A stretch of DNA of 64,000 nt from Lineus longissimus (Eukaryota; Nemertea; Pilidiophora; Heteronemertea; Lineidae). The stretch is taken from NCBI RefSeq assembly GCF_910592395.1, contig NC_088312.1:19599292-19663291 (forward strand), given 5' to 3'. The notes under the pieces are model-generated. The model saw nothing but the letters and a program-made list of their open reading frames with translations, was not told where the DNA came from and did no database searches. This document shows, in pieces, positions 52,793 through 64,000 of the stretch (within the stretch, counting starts at the first letter, position 1; the number at the start of each line of letters is the position of its first letter). A program made the translations under genes and the position numbers.

Positions 52793-55700
52793 CTGAAATT
52801 CCACAAGAAGTGTACGAGGGTTAATCGTTTTTAAAAACCGTCCACGTTTAAGCCAGAAAATGATACAGAACTGGTGGTATTTGTTGTCTCTCCAAACCCT
52901 GCGAGGGCGGAGCTAAAATGAATGTAGGCAAAAACGGAAACCGCTGCCAATCTGTGACTGCTTCATCTTCAGTTTGTTCAGATTTTTGCTAAGAAATACT
53001 CACTTGAAAGCGCCCGCAGTGCTGTGCTCTATATCCTCGTGACGCCGCCAACTGGACCAATTCGTAAACGTCTTCTCACAAGAGCTACATTGGCGTGGCT
53101 CTCTGAAGTGACCACGATTGATGTGGATGTTCAGCTGCGTCTTGGTCTTTTTCACTTTACCACAGATATGGCATCTGGAGAAAGAATTCAAGAAGAGAAC
53201 ATGACGAGATAAGCACAAACCAAAACGAGAACAAACCCAGGGTTATTTAACCGAGTGGACACACTTCTCCAAATCGTTCTCGCGCATGACCCGAACCCTA
53301 ATTATTGATGACGGCATTGCACCTGTAAATAAGCACAACTGACTCCCGACAATGATATTGCAGAGACAGATTCATGCGCTGTTTATGCCACCCTGGGCGG
53401 TCAGAGTGGTGCATTGGAAACATCAGCACCTGTCACCTCTGATGTCCAAGGTTTGATTCTCCGTCAGCATGCCCCTGGTATCTGATCCTATGGCAGAGAG
53501 GGTGACTCTCTTTGACAGTGTATAGGTTACCTCCGGGGTCTCCAGTTTCCTCCTACAGGAGTCACTGAGTGATGACTATCCGTACTCACCTAAACTCTGG
53601 TAGATTCTGCCATTTGAAGCTCTTGCCACCGTTGTGATCCATGAGGTGGGTAACCATCGCATGCCAGGCCGTCGTCTCCTTGCTACAGCTGGGGCAACGG
53701 AACAGGCGCTCTTTCCCTGGAAAGGAACAAACCTTCTTGAAGGGAAAGTGATATACCACAGGATATCTCAAATGTCAAATGAAATGGAAACAATCAATTG
53801 GAGATCAAAGCTAGTGTCATGATAGGGAGGTTGTCCTTGATAGAGAGGCGTCTGCTGTGGGAAGTTCCACTGTCCACACTTGGGGTGACATAGATTTTTT
53901 CACATCCATGCAGTGAAGACATCTAGATGTGAAGCATTATCTGTAGGTACCATATTTAAGTAGAAATTTGCATCAGGCACTGGATCCCCACTTCATTGAA
54001 GATAACTGGATCACCACTTCATTGACGATCGCCAGTTATCAGGTTGAGGTTAAAACAACAATTCTCAATCCAGTGAACATACCTTCTACATGACAAGAAT
54101 CATGAATCTCCACCTCTTCAAGACTACGCAAATGGATTGTCGAACACCGATTACATCTGTACGGTCTCTTGCGCTTTTTACCACCGACAGCCAGGGTTGC
54201 TGGGACTTTTTTCTTCAACGCAGAAACCCATACTACTTTCTCCTTGTGGCATTTTTCATAGTGCTCTTTGAGGCGGTCCCAGGTTGCGTAGGTCGTGTCT
54301 TCCTCGAACATACCACTGCAGATACCGCATTGGTGGTCGTCCGTGTCTGGAAGTTTTAAAACAGAATTAGGCCGAGCTATCATCGTATTTGATAGAACAA
54401 AAATTTTTACCAACACTTTAACAAAATTTCATTTTAAAGTGATACTATATGATGTGATTTACAACTTCGCGGAAATACGTCCGTTTTTAATTGTTGATCA
54501 CAAGTGTAAAGCTCAAATTTTCCATTTTTGGTTAGATTTATTATAAAATCGCTGAATGTAAACCACCGCGACCGCGAAAATGTTCATGTTGTGACGTCAT
54601 CAACGAAAACGGCATCGAAGCGAGCCGTCCGGGCGGGATTAAACCATTAATTTCTAGAAAATGTGCATTTCGATTCGAAAACCTTACCGATTTATGAGAA
54701 AGTGACGTAGTCATTTGTCAAAAACAGCTAAAACATTATATGGTGAAATTTGACACGAGTTACCCCTTAACTGTTTTGGTTCATGGGCTACTTGTCTTGA
54801 CGGTGTAAAGGCATAACCAGAGGAAGGGTCGTTTGGAAAAATCCTAAACTGACTAAGAGCTCATATTTTGGAAAATGACTGCCCTCTGTGAGTCCTGCTG
54901 TGGTCTACTAAGTCCCTCTGTGATCACTCACCTTCCATATGGGATGAAGTATGGAGCCTTATCTCAGCAAGAGATCCCTTGGTCAGGACGCAGCGTGGAC
55001 AGAATGAAGATATTCCTTTTGGCTTTGCCTCAGCTGAACACTCCTCAAGAGTACCACTTTCTCCTTTATCTTTCACGACATCTCTAGCAGCAGTTGAAAT
55101 ATTCTCATAATTTTCATCGTTATCCTCCCTGACAAGATCTTCTCCACTCGTGGACTCCTTCGAGGAACCGACACAAGTACCAGGATCACGATCATTCCGT
55201 TTAGCCAACAACGTTTCTGCATTACTAGATTCAGACACGACTGGTTTAGAGGAAAAGCCACCTCCAGGTTTGGGATACAGAAAGAATGTCTGTATGATAG
55301 GCTTAGCAGGTTTCTTTTTCATTGGAAATTTGTTGTCTCTTGTAGAGAGGACATGATCAGGGTCATCATTGTTAGGATTTACCCCGTTAGTTTTCTCAAG
55401 AGACTCTACATTTTCAGCAGTTCTAATATTTTCTGGATCAGTAGACCGAGACTCAGATTTCAACATTTGAATGTTAGTCTCGCTTTCAGAAAGTTCCTTG
55501 GATGCACGCACGACCTGAATATGACTGTCATTCCGGTTCTCTGAATTTGGAATCAAAACTACACCTTTGTTATCTTGTTGGATTGCTATTTCAACTGCTT
55601 CGAATAACCGTCCTATTTCACCTGAAGAACATACAGTGCCAGTGTAAACCGGAACTGTTTCATCTGACATGGCAGGTACATCTTCATCAGGATTTACCGA

Positions 55701-58700
55701 ACTATCGATGTCCATTGGCTCATTCTCAAAGCTATCCTGAACTGGGACTGGTTCAGTAAGATCAGTTTCAAAATCATCGTCAGAAACTTCAATCTCACCC
55801 CCCTCAGGTACAATGGGTATCGCCACCTCCTTGATTCGCACCGAATGTTTGCGTGGCCTGCCACGTCCACGCTTTACATCTCCAAGCGTGTAAATCTTAC
55901 GACAGATTTGCCGCTTTTGTGTGATGTTGAATGGCAAATCAACCTTCTCGCAAACCTCTTTAGCAGTAACAGTCAGTTTCTTAAATGCACCAGAATCACC
56001 GATTTTGCCACACTCAGAAATTTCAGTCGCTGCATTCCCATCACCTTGTCCCGTAATTTTAGACAGTGCTGCCACCTGTTCCTCAAAATCTACTTCATCG
56101 CGAAGATTGTCTTCCGGTTTTATCCGCCGCTGTTCCGTCTTGGCGAGAAGATGGCTGCTGTTCAAATGGTCTAGCATCTTTATCCAGCTCTTGGCAGGCC
56201 TGTCACAGTACGCACAGAGGAAACCCTTCCGTCCTGCAAAGACAAACGAAACAACTCAACTGTAATCAAATGACACCTTAAACACTTGTACGACTACACC
56301 AGGACTTTCATCAGTGTCCACGAGATGGCCTTTGCAATTGCTTTTGCATTTTTGCTTTATTCAATCCGTCTTACCTAAGACATGGCAGGTAAAGTGTAGC
56401 TGAAGCTCATCAATTCCGGAGACGAAGTCAAGAGGGCAGAGCGGACATGGCATAGGCTTGTTCTTCGTCTCCCGTCGCTGACGTCGAGGGCGTGTACTGG
56501 TAGATGGCGCTGAGTGTCTCCGCTCCTGATAAGCCTGAATATGGTTGCTCTGGTGGGAGGTGAGATCTTCGTATTCCTCAAACCGCTCAGGGCAGAAACC
56601 GCAGCGGAAATCTTCGAACGGAGATTCCGATCCCTAGAAAAAATATTTTACATGCTTTGAATTTGTATGATCAAAATAAGTTCACAGGGTGCTTCAAAAA
56701 TGTTGCTCACCATGGGATATAGCAGTGCTTTATGCAACTACTGAAAAAAAATCCAGAAACACTTTTTGAGGACCCAAGTGCCATGTGACTGAACTGATGT
56801 CACAGTCTATTTAAGGACAACATGAATACTCCAGCCGACCTCAAGAGGATCGAAAATGCCAACACCACCAAAGATTTATTAACAGCTCTGCTTTTGCTTT
56901 ACGATAAATTTAGTTATTAGCGTTACTTAGTACTATTGCACAGTCGAAAGTTAGTGGCAAAAGCAATCAAACGTTGCATGTCAACTGCTAACAGGCGATG
57001 TCTCTACTACATGTACCACAGTACATTTTTCAACACTGTTCACGCCTGTACAGTGAACATTTTTATTATATTAGTACTTGACAGAGCTCATCGACAACCA
57101 ACTGGAACCCCTTGCCCCTGCCAAGTGACTTCTTTATATATTACAAGTACCTCTTGTTCCTCTTCTACACCCTCCTGTATAACTTGTCCTGGCTCGCTAA
57201 GTACTGTCTCTGCCATTTGAGCTGCATCAGTTTCCATAGCTGGGTTAGATTGAAGAGTCTGAAAGCGAAAAAGTGCATTTGATATTGTTTGATATGGGGT
57301 TTACCTGAGCCATAAGTGACAAATCTCCAATCTACTAACACTTGAAGGCACCTGCCTTGTTACCTTTAAAACTAGTAGGTTGATGGTTTGAGACCTGTTC
57401 GTAACTCATTGCATGGTAACCTTTTCTTTCATATATTCTTTAACTGAAATGAATTCACCCTTAACACTCGGTGTTCTCCACAAGGCTATTTGTCAGGGCG
57501 GCCCACCCTACCTTGGCAGCTTACCACCCTACCTTGGAAGTAGCCGCCCTACCTTGCTCTAGAGTTTTATAAAGGGTTTCTAAAGGGCCACCCTACATTA
57601 AATTGCCAGCCACCCTACCTCGTGTTGCACACTGGCAAAACTTCTTGAATATCCAGAAGTATTAAGGTAGCAGGAAGGGTTGGGCGTTTGTGGTTTCTGA
57701 GTCTGAGGGGGTTGGTGTCTGTTGACTGTGCTTTAAGAGAGACTAGGCATGGCGCCAGTCTCTCTTAAAGCACAGTCAACAGGCATTTGGTCTCAGTATT
57801 TGGGTTTTGATTGCCATGACTGTACCCCTGTAAAAGTCAGAGGAGGAGAAGTTTGGAATGATGAAAGCATTGAAGAAGAAGAAATGTTATTATTGAGGAA
57901 AGCACAATTTATTATGAGACTAGAAGGCAGTGTCCTGACTTGATTATTTTGAAAATGGCGGTCTGAACACATTAAAAGGTGGAACATGGCATTTTATTGA
58001 CTTTGAAGTGTTCCGCAGTTAAAGGGAGACTATAGGCAGCAGCTAGGTAGGCAAGATAAAGTCATACAAATTTGCCAATAGGGGTCAGTCATATCTCTAG
58101 GCATGGCGCCAGTCTCTCTTAAAGCACAGTCAACAGGCATTTGGTCTTAGTATTTGGGTAAGTACAGAATCAAGGCAGCTCAGAGAGCAATGATTGAACG
58201 ATGCTGTGGACAAGTCCAAGGATACTGCATCAGTCACGACCAACTTCTCATCAGAAAGCGTCACCACCAGCATATTCAATGTTCAGTTCCAACCTGTACC
58301 AGTCCAATGCACGCCTGTCATGGTCAGCAGTGGTCAGCTTAGCGCGATATGGAACATTCTTCCGAAACTCAAGCGAGGGAAGTCTGCTCATTAGCCTATC
58401 TCGCGCACTGCTCCTTCTTGTCAAACATCGTAGTGAAATCGTGGTACAGTGGGGCGTCCTCGAGGATTGCAGCTGGTCGGACAGACGTGAGGTGGAATGT
58501 GGGCGGCTGCACTTCTTCGTTGATGTGCGATGGCAGATAGCACAGTTGTTGCGTTGCATGACAGCTGAAAGTGAATGTGATATCATAGAACTGAGGCGTT
58601 TGCAATGAGACTATAGTTGAAGTAGAAGCAAGGAGTGAAATGGGCCATCTTCCAGTGACTAATATACAGAGTAAGGGCACTGGGTGTTGTTAGATTCAGC

Positions 58701-61092
58701 ATTGAATGTATTCCTCATACAAGCGTGAATAGTGTGGACATACAGTGAGAGGTGAGAGACCCCTATTGACTACTTCTTGTAACTTTATCTTGGATATTAT
58801 ATTAGTATTGAACTTCTAGCCATGGAATATGAAGAAATTGAAGTTGTAGGCATGGAATATGAAAAATTATTCAACGGTGAAAGACATTATTCCATGAGGC
58901 TTTGCCGTGATCGCAAAGGACGCGACGTGATTGGTTCACATGCTAATGAGGTATGAATGATAATGATAATTACCTCTATAATGCTACTTGGATAGCGACT
59001 GTGTCGTTGATTGCAACAGTGGTCTATGTCAATGTGTGCCTGTAATGTCAATGAAGTATGATGAGGTGATGACGATAGTGCAATTATTAAATATTGGCAA
59101 GAGATCATACTGCAACATAGGTCTTGTTTTTGACAGATGACTGTGCGACATTCCCATTGGGTCTTGTTAGAGTCAGCGCTGCATGTATTCCTTGTACAAG
59201 CTTGAATAGTTGTGACGGACTTTGAGGGGTGAGAGACCCCTATCGACTACTTCGGCTAACTTTATCTTGCCTACCTAGCTGCTAGCAATAGTGCCCCTTT
59301 ATCAAGACTGAAACCCACTGTGCGGGGCTAAGAAATTACCTTTATAATCCTAGTTGGATAACCACTGTGTAGATGATTTGAAGAGTGCTCTGTGGATGTG
59401 TGCCTGTAATGTCAATGAAAGTATGATGAGGTGATGACGATAGTGGAATGACGAAATATTGGAAAGAGATCTATTCCTAGAAGAACATATGTCCTGTTTT
59501 GACTAGGTGGCGCATTTTAGAATCAGCAGTGAGCACTGTGTGTAACATGGTGGAGGCAGCGGAGATAATAACTGTGTCAAAAGTATTGTTATAGGGCCTT
59601 CCCTAGGCCCATGGGGTTAAATTTACAATCCACGATTGAAAAGACGTAGTTTGATCGCATTCAACTATAAATCCATTGAACAGTTGTGTTCCTTTAGTCA
59701 ACCGATGACCTTTTGTTGGGCCATGATCGGGGATTGTAAACTGTAAATGTATTATGGACTGGGAGACGGGGGAAACACAAGTGAAATAGACCAAAACAAG
59801 TGATTTTGGGGCTTTGGTTTAGACGCATGCCCCACATGCGCCATGCGGGATTATACGGTTCATGTGAACTTGTTTGTTGACATCTACATGATCTAGTGCT
59901 GTTATTGGTCATGGTACATGGTAGGCCTAATCATCATGGCTATATGTTTCAGGAAAAGCTCGGAGTAAAGTGAACTGCCGATGAATAATGATGTTGTTCA
60001 TGTTTACCATGTTTACTAGTACATAGCCATAGGGTATGCACTGGCCAGTGCACTTTCTGCACGTCGTCATGGTCATGTACGTGATACCTTGCATATTTTG
60101 TTTTTTGAATGCGCATGCTTTTTGGGCAAAATCACTTGTACCAACACTAATGAATAATGTCTTCTTATCCCTATGACTCCATACACAGTGAGGGCATTGT
60201 CCCATTCCCATCAAATGGTAACTTATTGTACCGTATTAGGGTGGAAGTTGGGGAGCAGATACCTACCGTTGCACGCCTGTCATAATCAGCAGTGTAGCGC
60301 GATATGGAACATTCTTCAGAAACTCAAGCGAGGGAAGTCTGCTCATTAGCATATCTCGCGCACTGCTCCTTCTTGTCAAACATCGTAGTGAAATCGTAAT
60401 GGAAAACGTCTGGCTTTGCGCCAGACGTTGAGACTAATAAGTGAAGAACTAATAGGTAAAGAACTTCTACTTGCGCGAGACTGCTCTGATAAAATTATCA
60501 TTGCAGAGACTACGGTGACGTACACATATATTTTTTACAATCAAAAATGCCCTCAAAAGACGACATGGAATGATTATTTTATTGATATTTCCTACTATAT
60601 ACCTTCCAATTATCACTTTATACAAATAGATCGGCGTTAGGTCGCATGCTTTTCTTTCCTGGCGACACTATAAAGCAAAATAGTTGCAACCCCGTAAATG
60701 CGCTATAAGTCCAATAATAAGTGACGGTGACCCGTTATAAATGTTTCGCCAGCTTCGCTTTTTTGCCGCTACGCGGCGCGTTGGGCCCTTGCGTCAAGCC
60801 TACCACCCTACCTTGAGAAAACCCTGTGGAGAACTCTGAACACTATACATAAACCCTGAATCATTACCTCTTCCTTGTTAGTGCCCCCCTCTTCCACCAG
60901 TGGTTTCATCTCCTCCGGAGCACAGCCATTTGTGATGTGCTCAGACAGGCTGTCAAGAAGGGGGCTGGAAAAGCCACATGCCTTACATCGATACAAGGCC
61001 AGCACATCTATCACGCTCTCCAATTCCCCAAGCTCAAAGAATGAGCTCACACTCATCAACCCATCAAGTCCAGTTATCTTTAGGGTCGTCAT
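51703..61092 (-). CDS. Multi-C2H2 zinc-finger protein with AT-hook, eight coding exons
   Basis: Spliced model on the minus strand: 61092-60868, 57258-57151, 56633-56375, 56233-54932, 54346-54083, 53716-53590, 53174-53004, 52792-51703. All introns are GT-AG, every phase agrees, and the total of 3546 nt gives 1181 residues and a stop. It carries about 18 C2H2-type fingers: one in exon 1, two in exon 3, single ones at both ends of exon 4, five across exons 5-7 and eight in exon 8. Some have the TGEKPH linker. An AT-hook KRGRGRPRK lies at residues 318-326 in a long acidic, probably disordered region. This predicts a nuclear DNA-binding regulator. I do not recognise a named orthologue. The start follows a stop codon at the beginning of the same exon, so a 5' UTR exon lies further upstream. 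Confidence 0.88.
53004..53174 (-). CDS. Zinc-finger gene, coding exon 7
   Basis: 171 nt with two fingers, RCHICGKVKKTKTQLNIHIN and RQCSSCEKTFTNWSSWRRHE. Acceptor CTTTCTCCAG, donor GTGAGT. Confidence 0.88.
53392..53565 (+). repeat. tRNA-like SINE in a zinc-finger gene intron
   Basis: Box-A-like TGGTGCATTGG (from 53407) and box-B-like GGTTTGATTCT (53450-53460), then the phrase GGTTACCTCCGGGG and CCAGTTTCCTCCTAC typical of marine-animal SINE bodies. Antisense to the gene, between exons 6 and 7. Confidence 0.5.
53590..53716 (-). CDS. Zinc-finger gene, coding exon 6
   Basis: 127 nt with one finger, LFRCPSCSKETTAWHAMVTH, and the tail GGKSFKWQNLPEF leading into the next exon. Acceptor CCTTTCCAG, donor GTGAGT. 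Confidence 0.85.
54083..54346 (-). CDS. Zinc-finger gene, coding exon 5
   Basis: 264 nt. Fingers HQCGICSGMFEEDTTYATWD (with its His pair in KEHYEKCH) and YRCNRCSTIHLRSLEEVEIH, with the basic run VGGKKRKRP between. Acceptor AAACTTCCAG, donor GTATGT. Confidence 0.85.
54932..56233 (-). CDS. Zinc-finger gene, coding exon 4 with AT-hook
   Basis: 1302 nt. It starts with a finger (FLCAYCDRPAKSWIKMLDHL), ends with another (FCPRCVLTKGSLAEIRLHTS), and between them is a long acidic, Ser/Glu/Asp-rich stretch with the AT-hook KRGRGRPRK. Acceptor TTTGCAG, donor GTGAGT. Confidence 0.88.
56375..56633 (-). CDS. Zinc-finger gene, coding exon 3
   Basis: 86 codons plus one base. Two fingers: FRCGFCPERFEEYEDLTSHQ and MPCPLCPLDFVSGIDELQLH, separated by a very basic linker (TRPRRQRRETKNK) that may be a nuclear-localisation signal. 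Acceptor TTTTTTCTAG, donor GTAAGA. Confidence 0.85.
57151..57258 (-). CDS. Zinc-finger gene, coding exon 2
   Basis: 36 codons in phase 0 (TLQSNPAMETDAAQM...VEEEQE), acidic, no finger. Acceptor TTTCAG; the donor GTACTT is weaker than the others. Both neighbouring exons are also phase 0, so it could be skipped without a frameshift. Confidence 0.7.
57716..57785. repeat. Near-perfect 29 bp hairpin
   Basis: 57721-57744 and 57757-57780 are exact 24 bp reverse complements around a 12 nt loop (AGGCATGGCGCC), extended to 29 bp with one mismatch. The right arm and its flank recur without the left arm at about 58100-58158. The perfect long stem suggests a recent inverted duplication more than a microRNA. 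Confidence 0.75.
58690..59480. repeat. Imperfect direct duplication inside intron 1
   Basis: Two blocks of about 300-400 bp repeat in the same order: GTGAGAGACCCCTAT(T/C)GACTACTTC at 58750 and 59230, and GTGTGCCTGTAATGTCAATGAA at about 59034 and 59400. No coding content is recognised. Confidence 0.6.
60868..61092 (-). CDS. Zinc-finger gene, coding exon 1
   Basis: 75 codons beginning MTTLKITGLDGLMSV. One finger-like YRCKACGFSSPLLDSLSEHI ends in Cys (C2HC pattern). Donor GTAATG. An acceptor (CAATTTCAG ending at 61111) precedes 18 non-coding bases that start with TAA in frame, which fixes the ATG at 61092. Confidence 0.85.
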
Positions 61093-63340
61093 GTTGTCAG
61101 GGGGTTGTTACTGAAATTGGAAAGTGAATTCAAAATGTATTTCAACGGAAAAAGCTGGCAATGGTGGTTGTACCTGTCAAAGCAGCATACCGTGCGGGAG
61201 ATCTTTAGCCCCCATTCAGTGGAGCCAGGAAAAACAGTGGAGCCCTGGTTTTCAAACAAAAACTACCTGGCCGACCAGCCGACTTGCAAATTCTATCAAT
61301 ATGAATAATAAAACAGCTATTATTCGAGTTTGTGGCATATGTACTACCTCTGTCTCCGACTCTGCCTCTGGACGGTTCGTCGGTTCATTCAGGTTAAGAG
61401 CATTGCCATTACATTTTACAAGTAAGTGGCAGCAGTGAATCCTTCAGACGGGCAAGAGTGAAGAACAGGATGGATAGATACTGGGATGTCATAGCAAACA
61501 ACTACAACCCATACACAAGTCCTATGCATACAGCATAGTATTGGCATAACCTACTGCTGTACATTTTGTACACACACATATCCGACTGTACATCACCGGC
61601 ATAATAACAAAAAAGTACAAAAATATTCGCAACAAAATGCATTCAAAATAAGAGACAGAAACAACATCACACCTCAATCTTCTGCTCTCAAAAAGGCATA
61701 AATACAAAAGAATATATATATATAGCTGAGTTTAATGTTTGGTTCAGAGAACTCACGAAAAACGGAGTTATATTCGTGCTTTTTCAATGCAGACCGCAAT
61801 TCTGTCATTTTAGAACACGAATATTTTGTCTGTACATATTTACTACGTCATCAAATGTTGTGTACAAAGTCGGGGAGAAAAACATGTGCGTCCCATCATT
61901 AAGAAACTATATAGTCATCGCTAATTAGTAGATAATCGAATATCCTTTTTACATCTAAACATGGATTTCTTCAAAACCTAATAATCACACCGGTAATTAA
62001 CACTCATTGGTTTTATTACCACGCGTTTGTGATGACGTATATGGAGCGCCCGTTGACGAAAAATTCACGCCAGACCATCTTTACCCACAAGCCTTGGATC
62101 CACTGCACCGACCCGGACTCCGTTACACCAATGATGGGAGGTGACGAACTGATTAACTCCGATGGTTCAGAAATGCACCAGACCGGTATATTACCGTCAT
62201 TATTCTTCATCTTACGTGAATTCCTCCCGTTATAATCAAGAAACTCTGTTAAAGCAGGTGGTTGAGTTTGTAGTCTCTGGCATCCTCGAAAATGAGAGAA
62301 ACCAGACTAGTCTGGTTACTCTAAGGTCTCATTAGGGAGTTTTTTTTGTTATTCATGCGCGGCCAAGCCCTAACCGTAGTTCCTAAAATCACTGATTTCT
62401 CGGTCCTTACAGTATGTCAGCGTTGATTCAGCAGTTGTTTTGGCAAAGACATGTTTTTTTGGAGTTTCTGAAACCTAGAGCGCTACTCAATAGACGACTA
62501 ACAAGAAACTACGCATTTATACTGTTGTTGCTGACGTATGTGTACACTGAACTTGGGATGTGCGTCGGCCCCGTATTGAAATGCCGTCCAGTGCCAGTTG
62601 GTGCGTTTTTCGCTGATTTGTGCAAAATTCAACATATCTCAAAAGTTCAATGGTTGACCCTCGAATTTTTTTTGATTTTTGTGTAGCGTAAGCAACTGTC
62701 TTTCATGGGAGAATGGTCTCTGTAAGAATTATTCAGGAAGAAATGTATAATATTTGGGGTTTTTCGTGATTGTCCGGCCCAATTGGCAATATTGCCATTT
62801 GGGATGATGAACAGAGCTAGGAGTAAATGCGACGCTAATGATTTATTTAAAGAAATAAAATGCCCGATTTAACATCCTGCAGAATCAGGGGAATCGGGCG
62901 TTTCCAGTGATATACGACACAAATGGGTTGTCCTCATGCATTCACTTTGGAAACGCATTTTAAAATAGATGTTACGTCCTGTTAATGGGGCACGTCATCA
63001 TCGCGTACATTTGGGAAAAACTCCCTAACGAGACCTAAGGTCTGTCGTTGGGCAGATTTCGCAACCCCCTAGTATGAACGACCAAGTACGAAAGACGAAG
63101 GTCTGTCGTGTGATCAAGCCATGTGCTATACATACTTCGTACTTCGGTGTTCGAAGCTCTTCGTAAGACGTAATGTTTGCGAAACCTGCCTAACGAATGT
63201 TGGGATGCAGTGGGCAGAAATGTTTTTCTGTCAGCTTTGGCGCGTCAAATGAATTTGAATTTCCCGCTCTTCGAACTTTGCCACATGAATAGATGATGTC
63301 ACCAAAAGTGGTGTAGTAGGAGTAATCTAAAGACGGCAAG
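61093..63340. promoter_or_regulatory. Shared 5' region between divergent zinc-finger and sorting-nexin genes
   Basis: 2.2 kb between two divergent start codons. It must hold the 5' UTR exon and promoter of the zinc-finger gene and the 5' UTR of the sorting nexin. I cannot place either transcription start. ORFs at 62016-62235 (both strands) and 62414-62686 are not recognised. The word AAGGTCTGTCGT recurs near 63047 and 63109. Confidence 0.4.
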
Positions 63341-63514
63341 ATGGCGACTGCTCCAACCAGCCAAAATGCCACTGCAAGAATACAAGCCAACAAAAAACAA
63401 ACTTTAGAAGATGCATATGGGTTGCCGGCCAATTTTCTAGAAATAGACGTGGTTAATCCACAAATACAAGGAGTTGGCAAGAAAAGATATACTGACTATG
63501 AAGTCAGAATGCGA
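63341..63514 (+). CDS. snx3: SNX3/SNX12-type sorting nexin, first coding exon
   Basis: 58 codons from an ATG in good context (GGCAAGATGG) to a donor GTAAGA at 63515. The product contains TLEDAYGLPANFLEIDVVNP and GVGKKRYTDYEVRMR, the start of the PX domain as in SNX3 and SNX12, small endosomal proteins that bind phosphatidylinositol 3-phosphate and take part in retromer-linked sorting. The N-terminal 20 residues are family-typically variable. The exon ends just before the conserved TNLP segment, which must be in a downstream exon outside the window. SNX3 and SNX12 cannot be told apart from this exon. Confidence 0.88.
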
Positions 63515-64000
63515 GTAAGAAGATCACCACATCACAACAACAAAGTCTGAAGACGGAAGTGTAGAATGTACACGAAAATGTAGGCCTATATCTATGCACT
63601 GCACTGTACAGTACAGTATTTGTGTGGTAACAAGTATGGATAAAAGATAACATGTATGAGGCATGTACATGCATGCATGCATGCATGAATACAGCGTACA
63701 ATGCAATGCTTGATTGAGATGTCCTTAGGCTTAGGCATACGACACACTGGACGACGTATGTCAATTCGACAATTGTCATGTCATGACGTCACTTGATAGA
63801 TAGCCCTAGAATCGTAGGATATCTTAAGTTTTTATATTGAAAAATGACTTCATTCTAACCTCATGCAAAAAATTGTCATCGCCCTCAGCTGCAAACTTAT
63901 AATCATGCCACTCGACTGAGAAACTGAGTAAGGCCAGGGGGACGTGATGTAACAAATTTCAGTCGCATGATCAATGCTATAGAGGCCAGGCTAGGCCTTT
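63515..64000 (+). other. Start of intron 1 of the sorting-nexin gene
   Basis: Begins with the donor GTAAGA. Includes a short (GCAT)n run near 63670 and a TGACGTCA palindrome near 63784. No acceptor followed by PX-domain sequence is seen before the window ends. Confidence 0.6.

Larger units (their letters stand above)
57469..60838. mobile_element. Candidate 3.4 kb transposon in intron 1 of the zinc-finger gene
   Basis: The left edge (57469, C-GGTGTTCTCCACAAGG) and the reverse complement of the right edge (60838, C-AGAGTTCTCCACAGGG) match at 14 of the first 17 bases. AACACT flanks both (57463-57468 and 60839-60844), a possible 6 bp target duplication. Both ends carry repeats of CACCCTACCTTG. 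Inside are a hairpin, duplicated blocks (58310-58441 and 60272-60398) and no intact transposase. The right edge is only 29 bp from the donor of coding exon 1. The superfamily is undecided. Confidence 0.45.

Noticed and set aside
62016-62235. Overlapping ORFs on both strands as a possible exon of the zinc-finger gene
   Set aside because: No splice sites that join in phase to coding exon 1, whose exon begins with an in-frame stop; no family resemblance.

Overview
The window is eukaryotic and reads as a repeat-rich marine invertebrate genome. It has spliced genes with GT-AG introns, DIRS-type and Crypton-like tyrosine-recombinase elements, several decayed LINEs, tRNA-derived SINEs, MITEs and satellites. 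The word TAGGCCTA recurs (for example near 8212, 48791, 59922 and 63582). That word, the transposon mix and a giant ankyrin/cGAS-like gene make an invertebrate deuterostome (echinoderm, hemichordate or lancelet) most likely to me. This is inference; the sequence does not settle it.

Layout. 1-9.1 kb: a CRE-rich minisatellite element, a SINE, and a 70-85 bp satellite split by two head-to-tail elements that share ends, the longer one carrying a broken tyrosine recombinase. 10.6-19.4 kb: a segmental duplicate of the 3' end of the ankyrin gene and its downstream flank, interrupted by a 3.9 kb DIRS-like element with an SGNH-hydrolase-like ORF on the opposite strand, and by a TTAA-flanked MITE. 23.5-26.2 kb: a 5'-truncated LINE and an internally deleted mariner element. 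26.5-34.9 kb: the centrepiece, one uninterrupted 2779-codon ORF. 34.7-39.2 kb: the second copy of the segmental duplication. 39.2-50.1 kb: an interspersed repeat, a near full-length but broken LINE with a degenerate 2A-like motif, a gene fragment and its partial duplicate, the second CRE element copy, a LINE RT fragment and two palindromic satellites. 51.2-61.1 kb: an intact eight-coding-exon C2H2 zinc-finger gene on the minus strand. 63.3 kb: the first coding exon of an SNX3/SNX12-type sorting nexin on the plus strand, divergent from the zinc-finger gene.

The most interesting object is the 2779-aa protein. About 63 nearly identical 33-residue ankyrin repeats (exactly 99 bp each, two interleaved types) plus about 6 divergent ones are fused to a complete-looking Mab-21/cGAS-like nucleotidyltransferase. 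It keeps a GSS...DEMDF motif, a third acidic residue in ISVDIVP and a Mab-21 C-terminal half. By family knowledge this predicts a cGAS-like receptor (cGLR) in innate immunity with an exceptionally long ankyrin solenoid as sensor or scaffold. Its third-acid segment is tandemly duplicated, one copy having lost the acid, and its 3' end plus flank is duplicated 24 kb upstream, as expected in an expanding gene family.

The zinc-finger gene and the sorting nexin are the two ordinary host genes. Everything else is repeat, remnant or sequence in which I see nothing.
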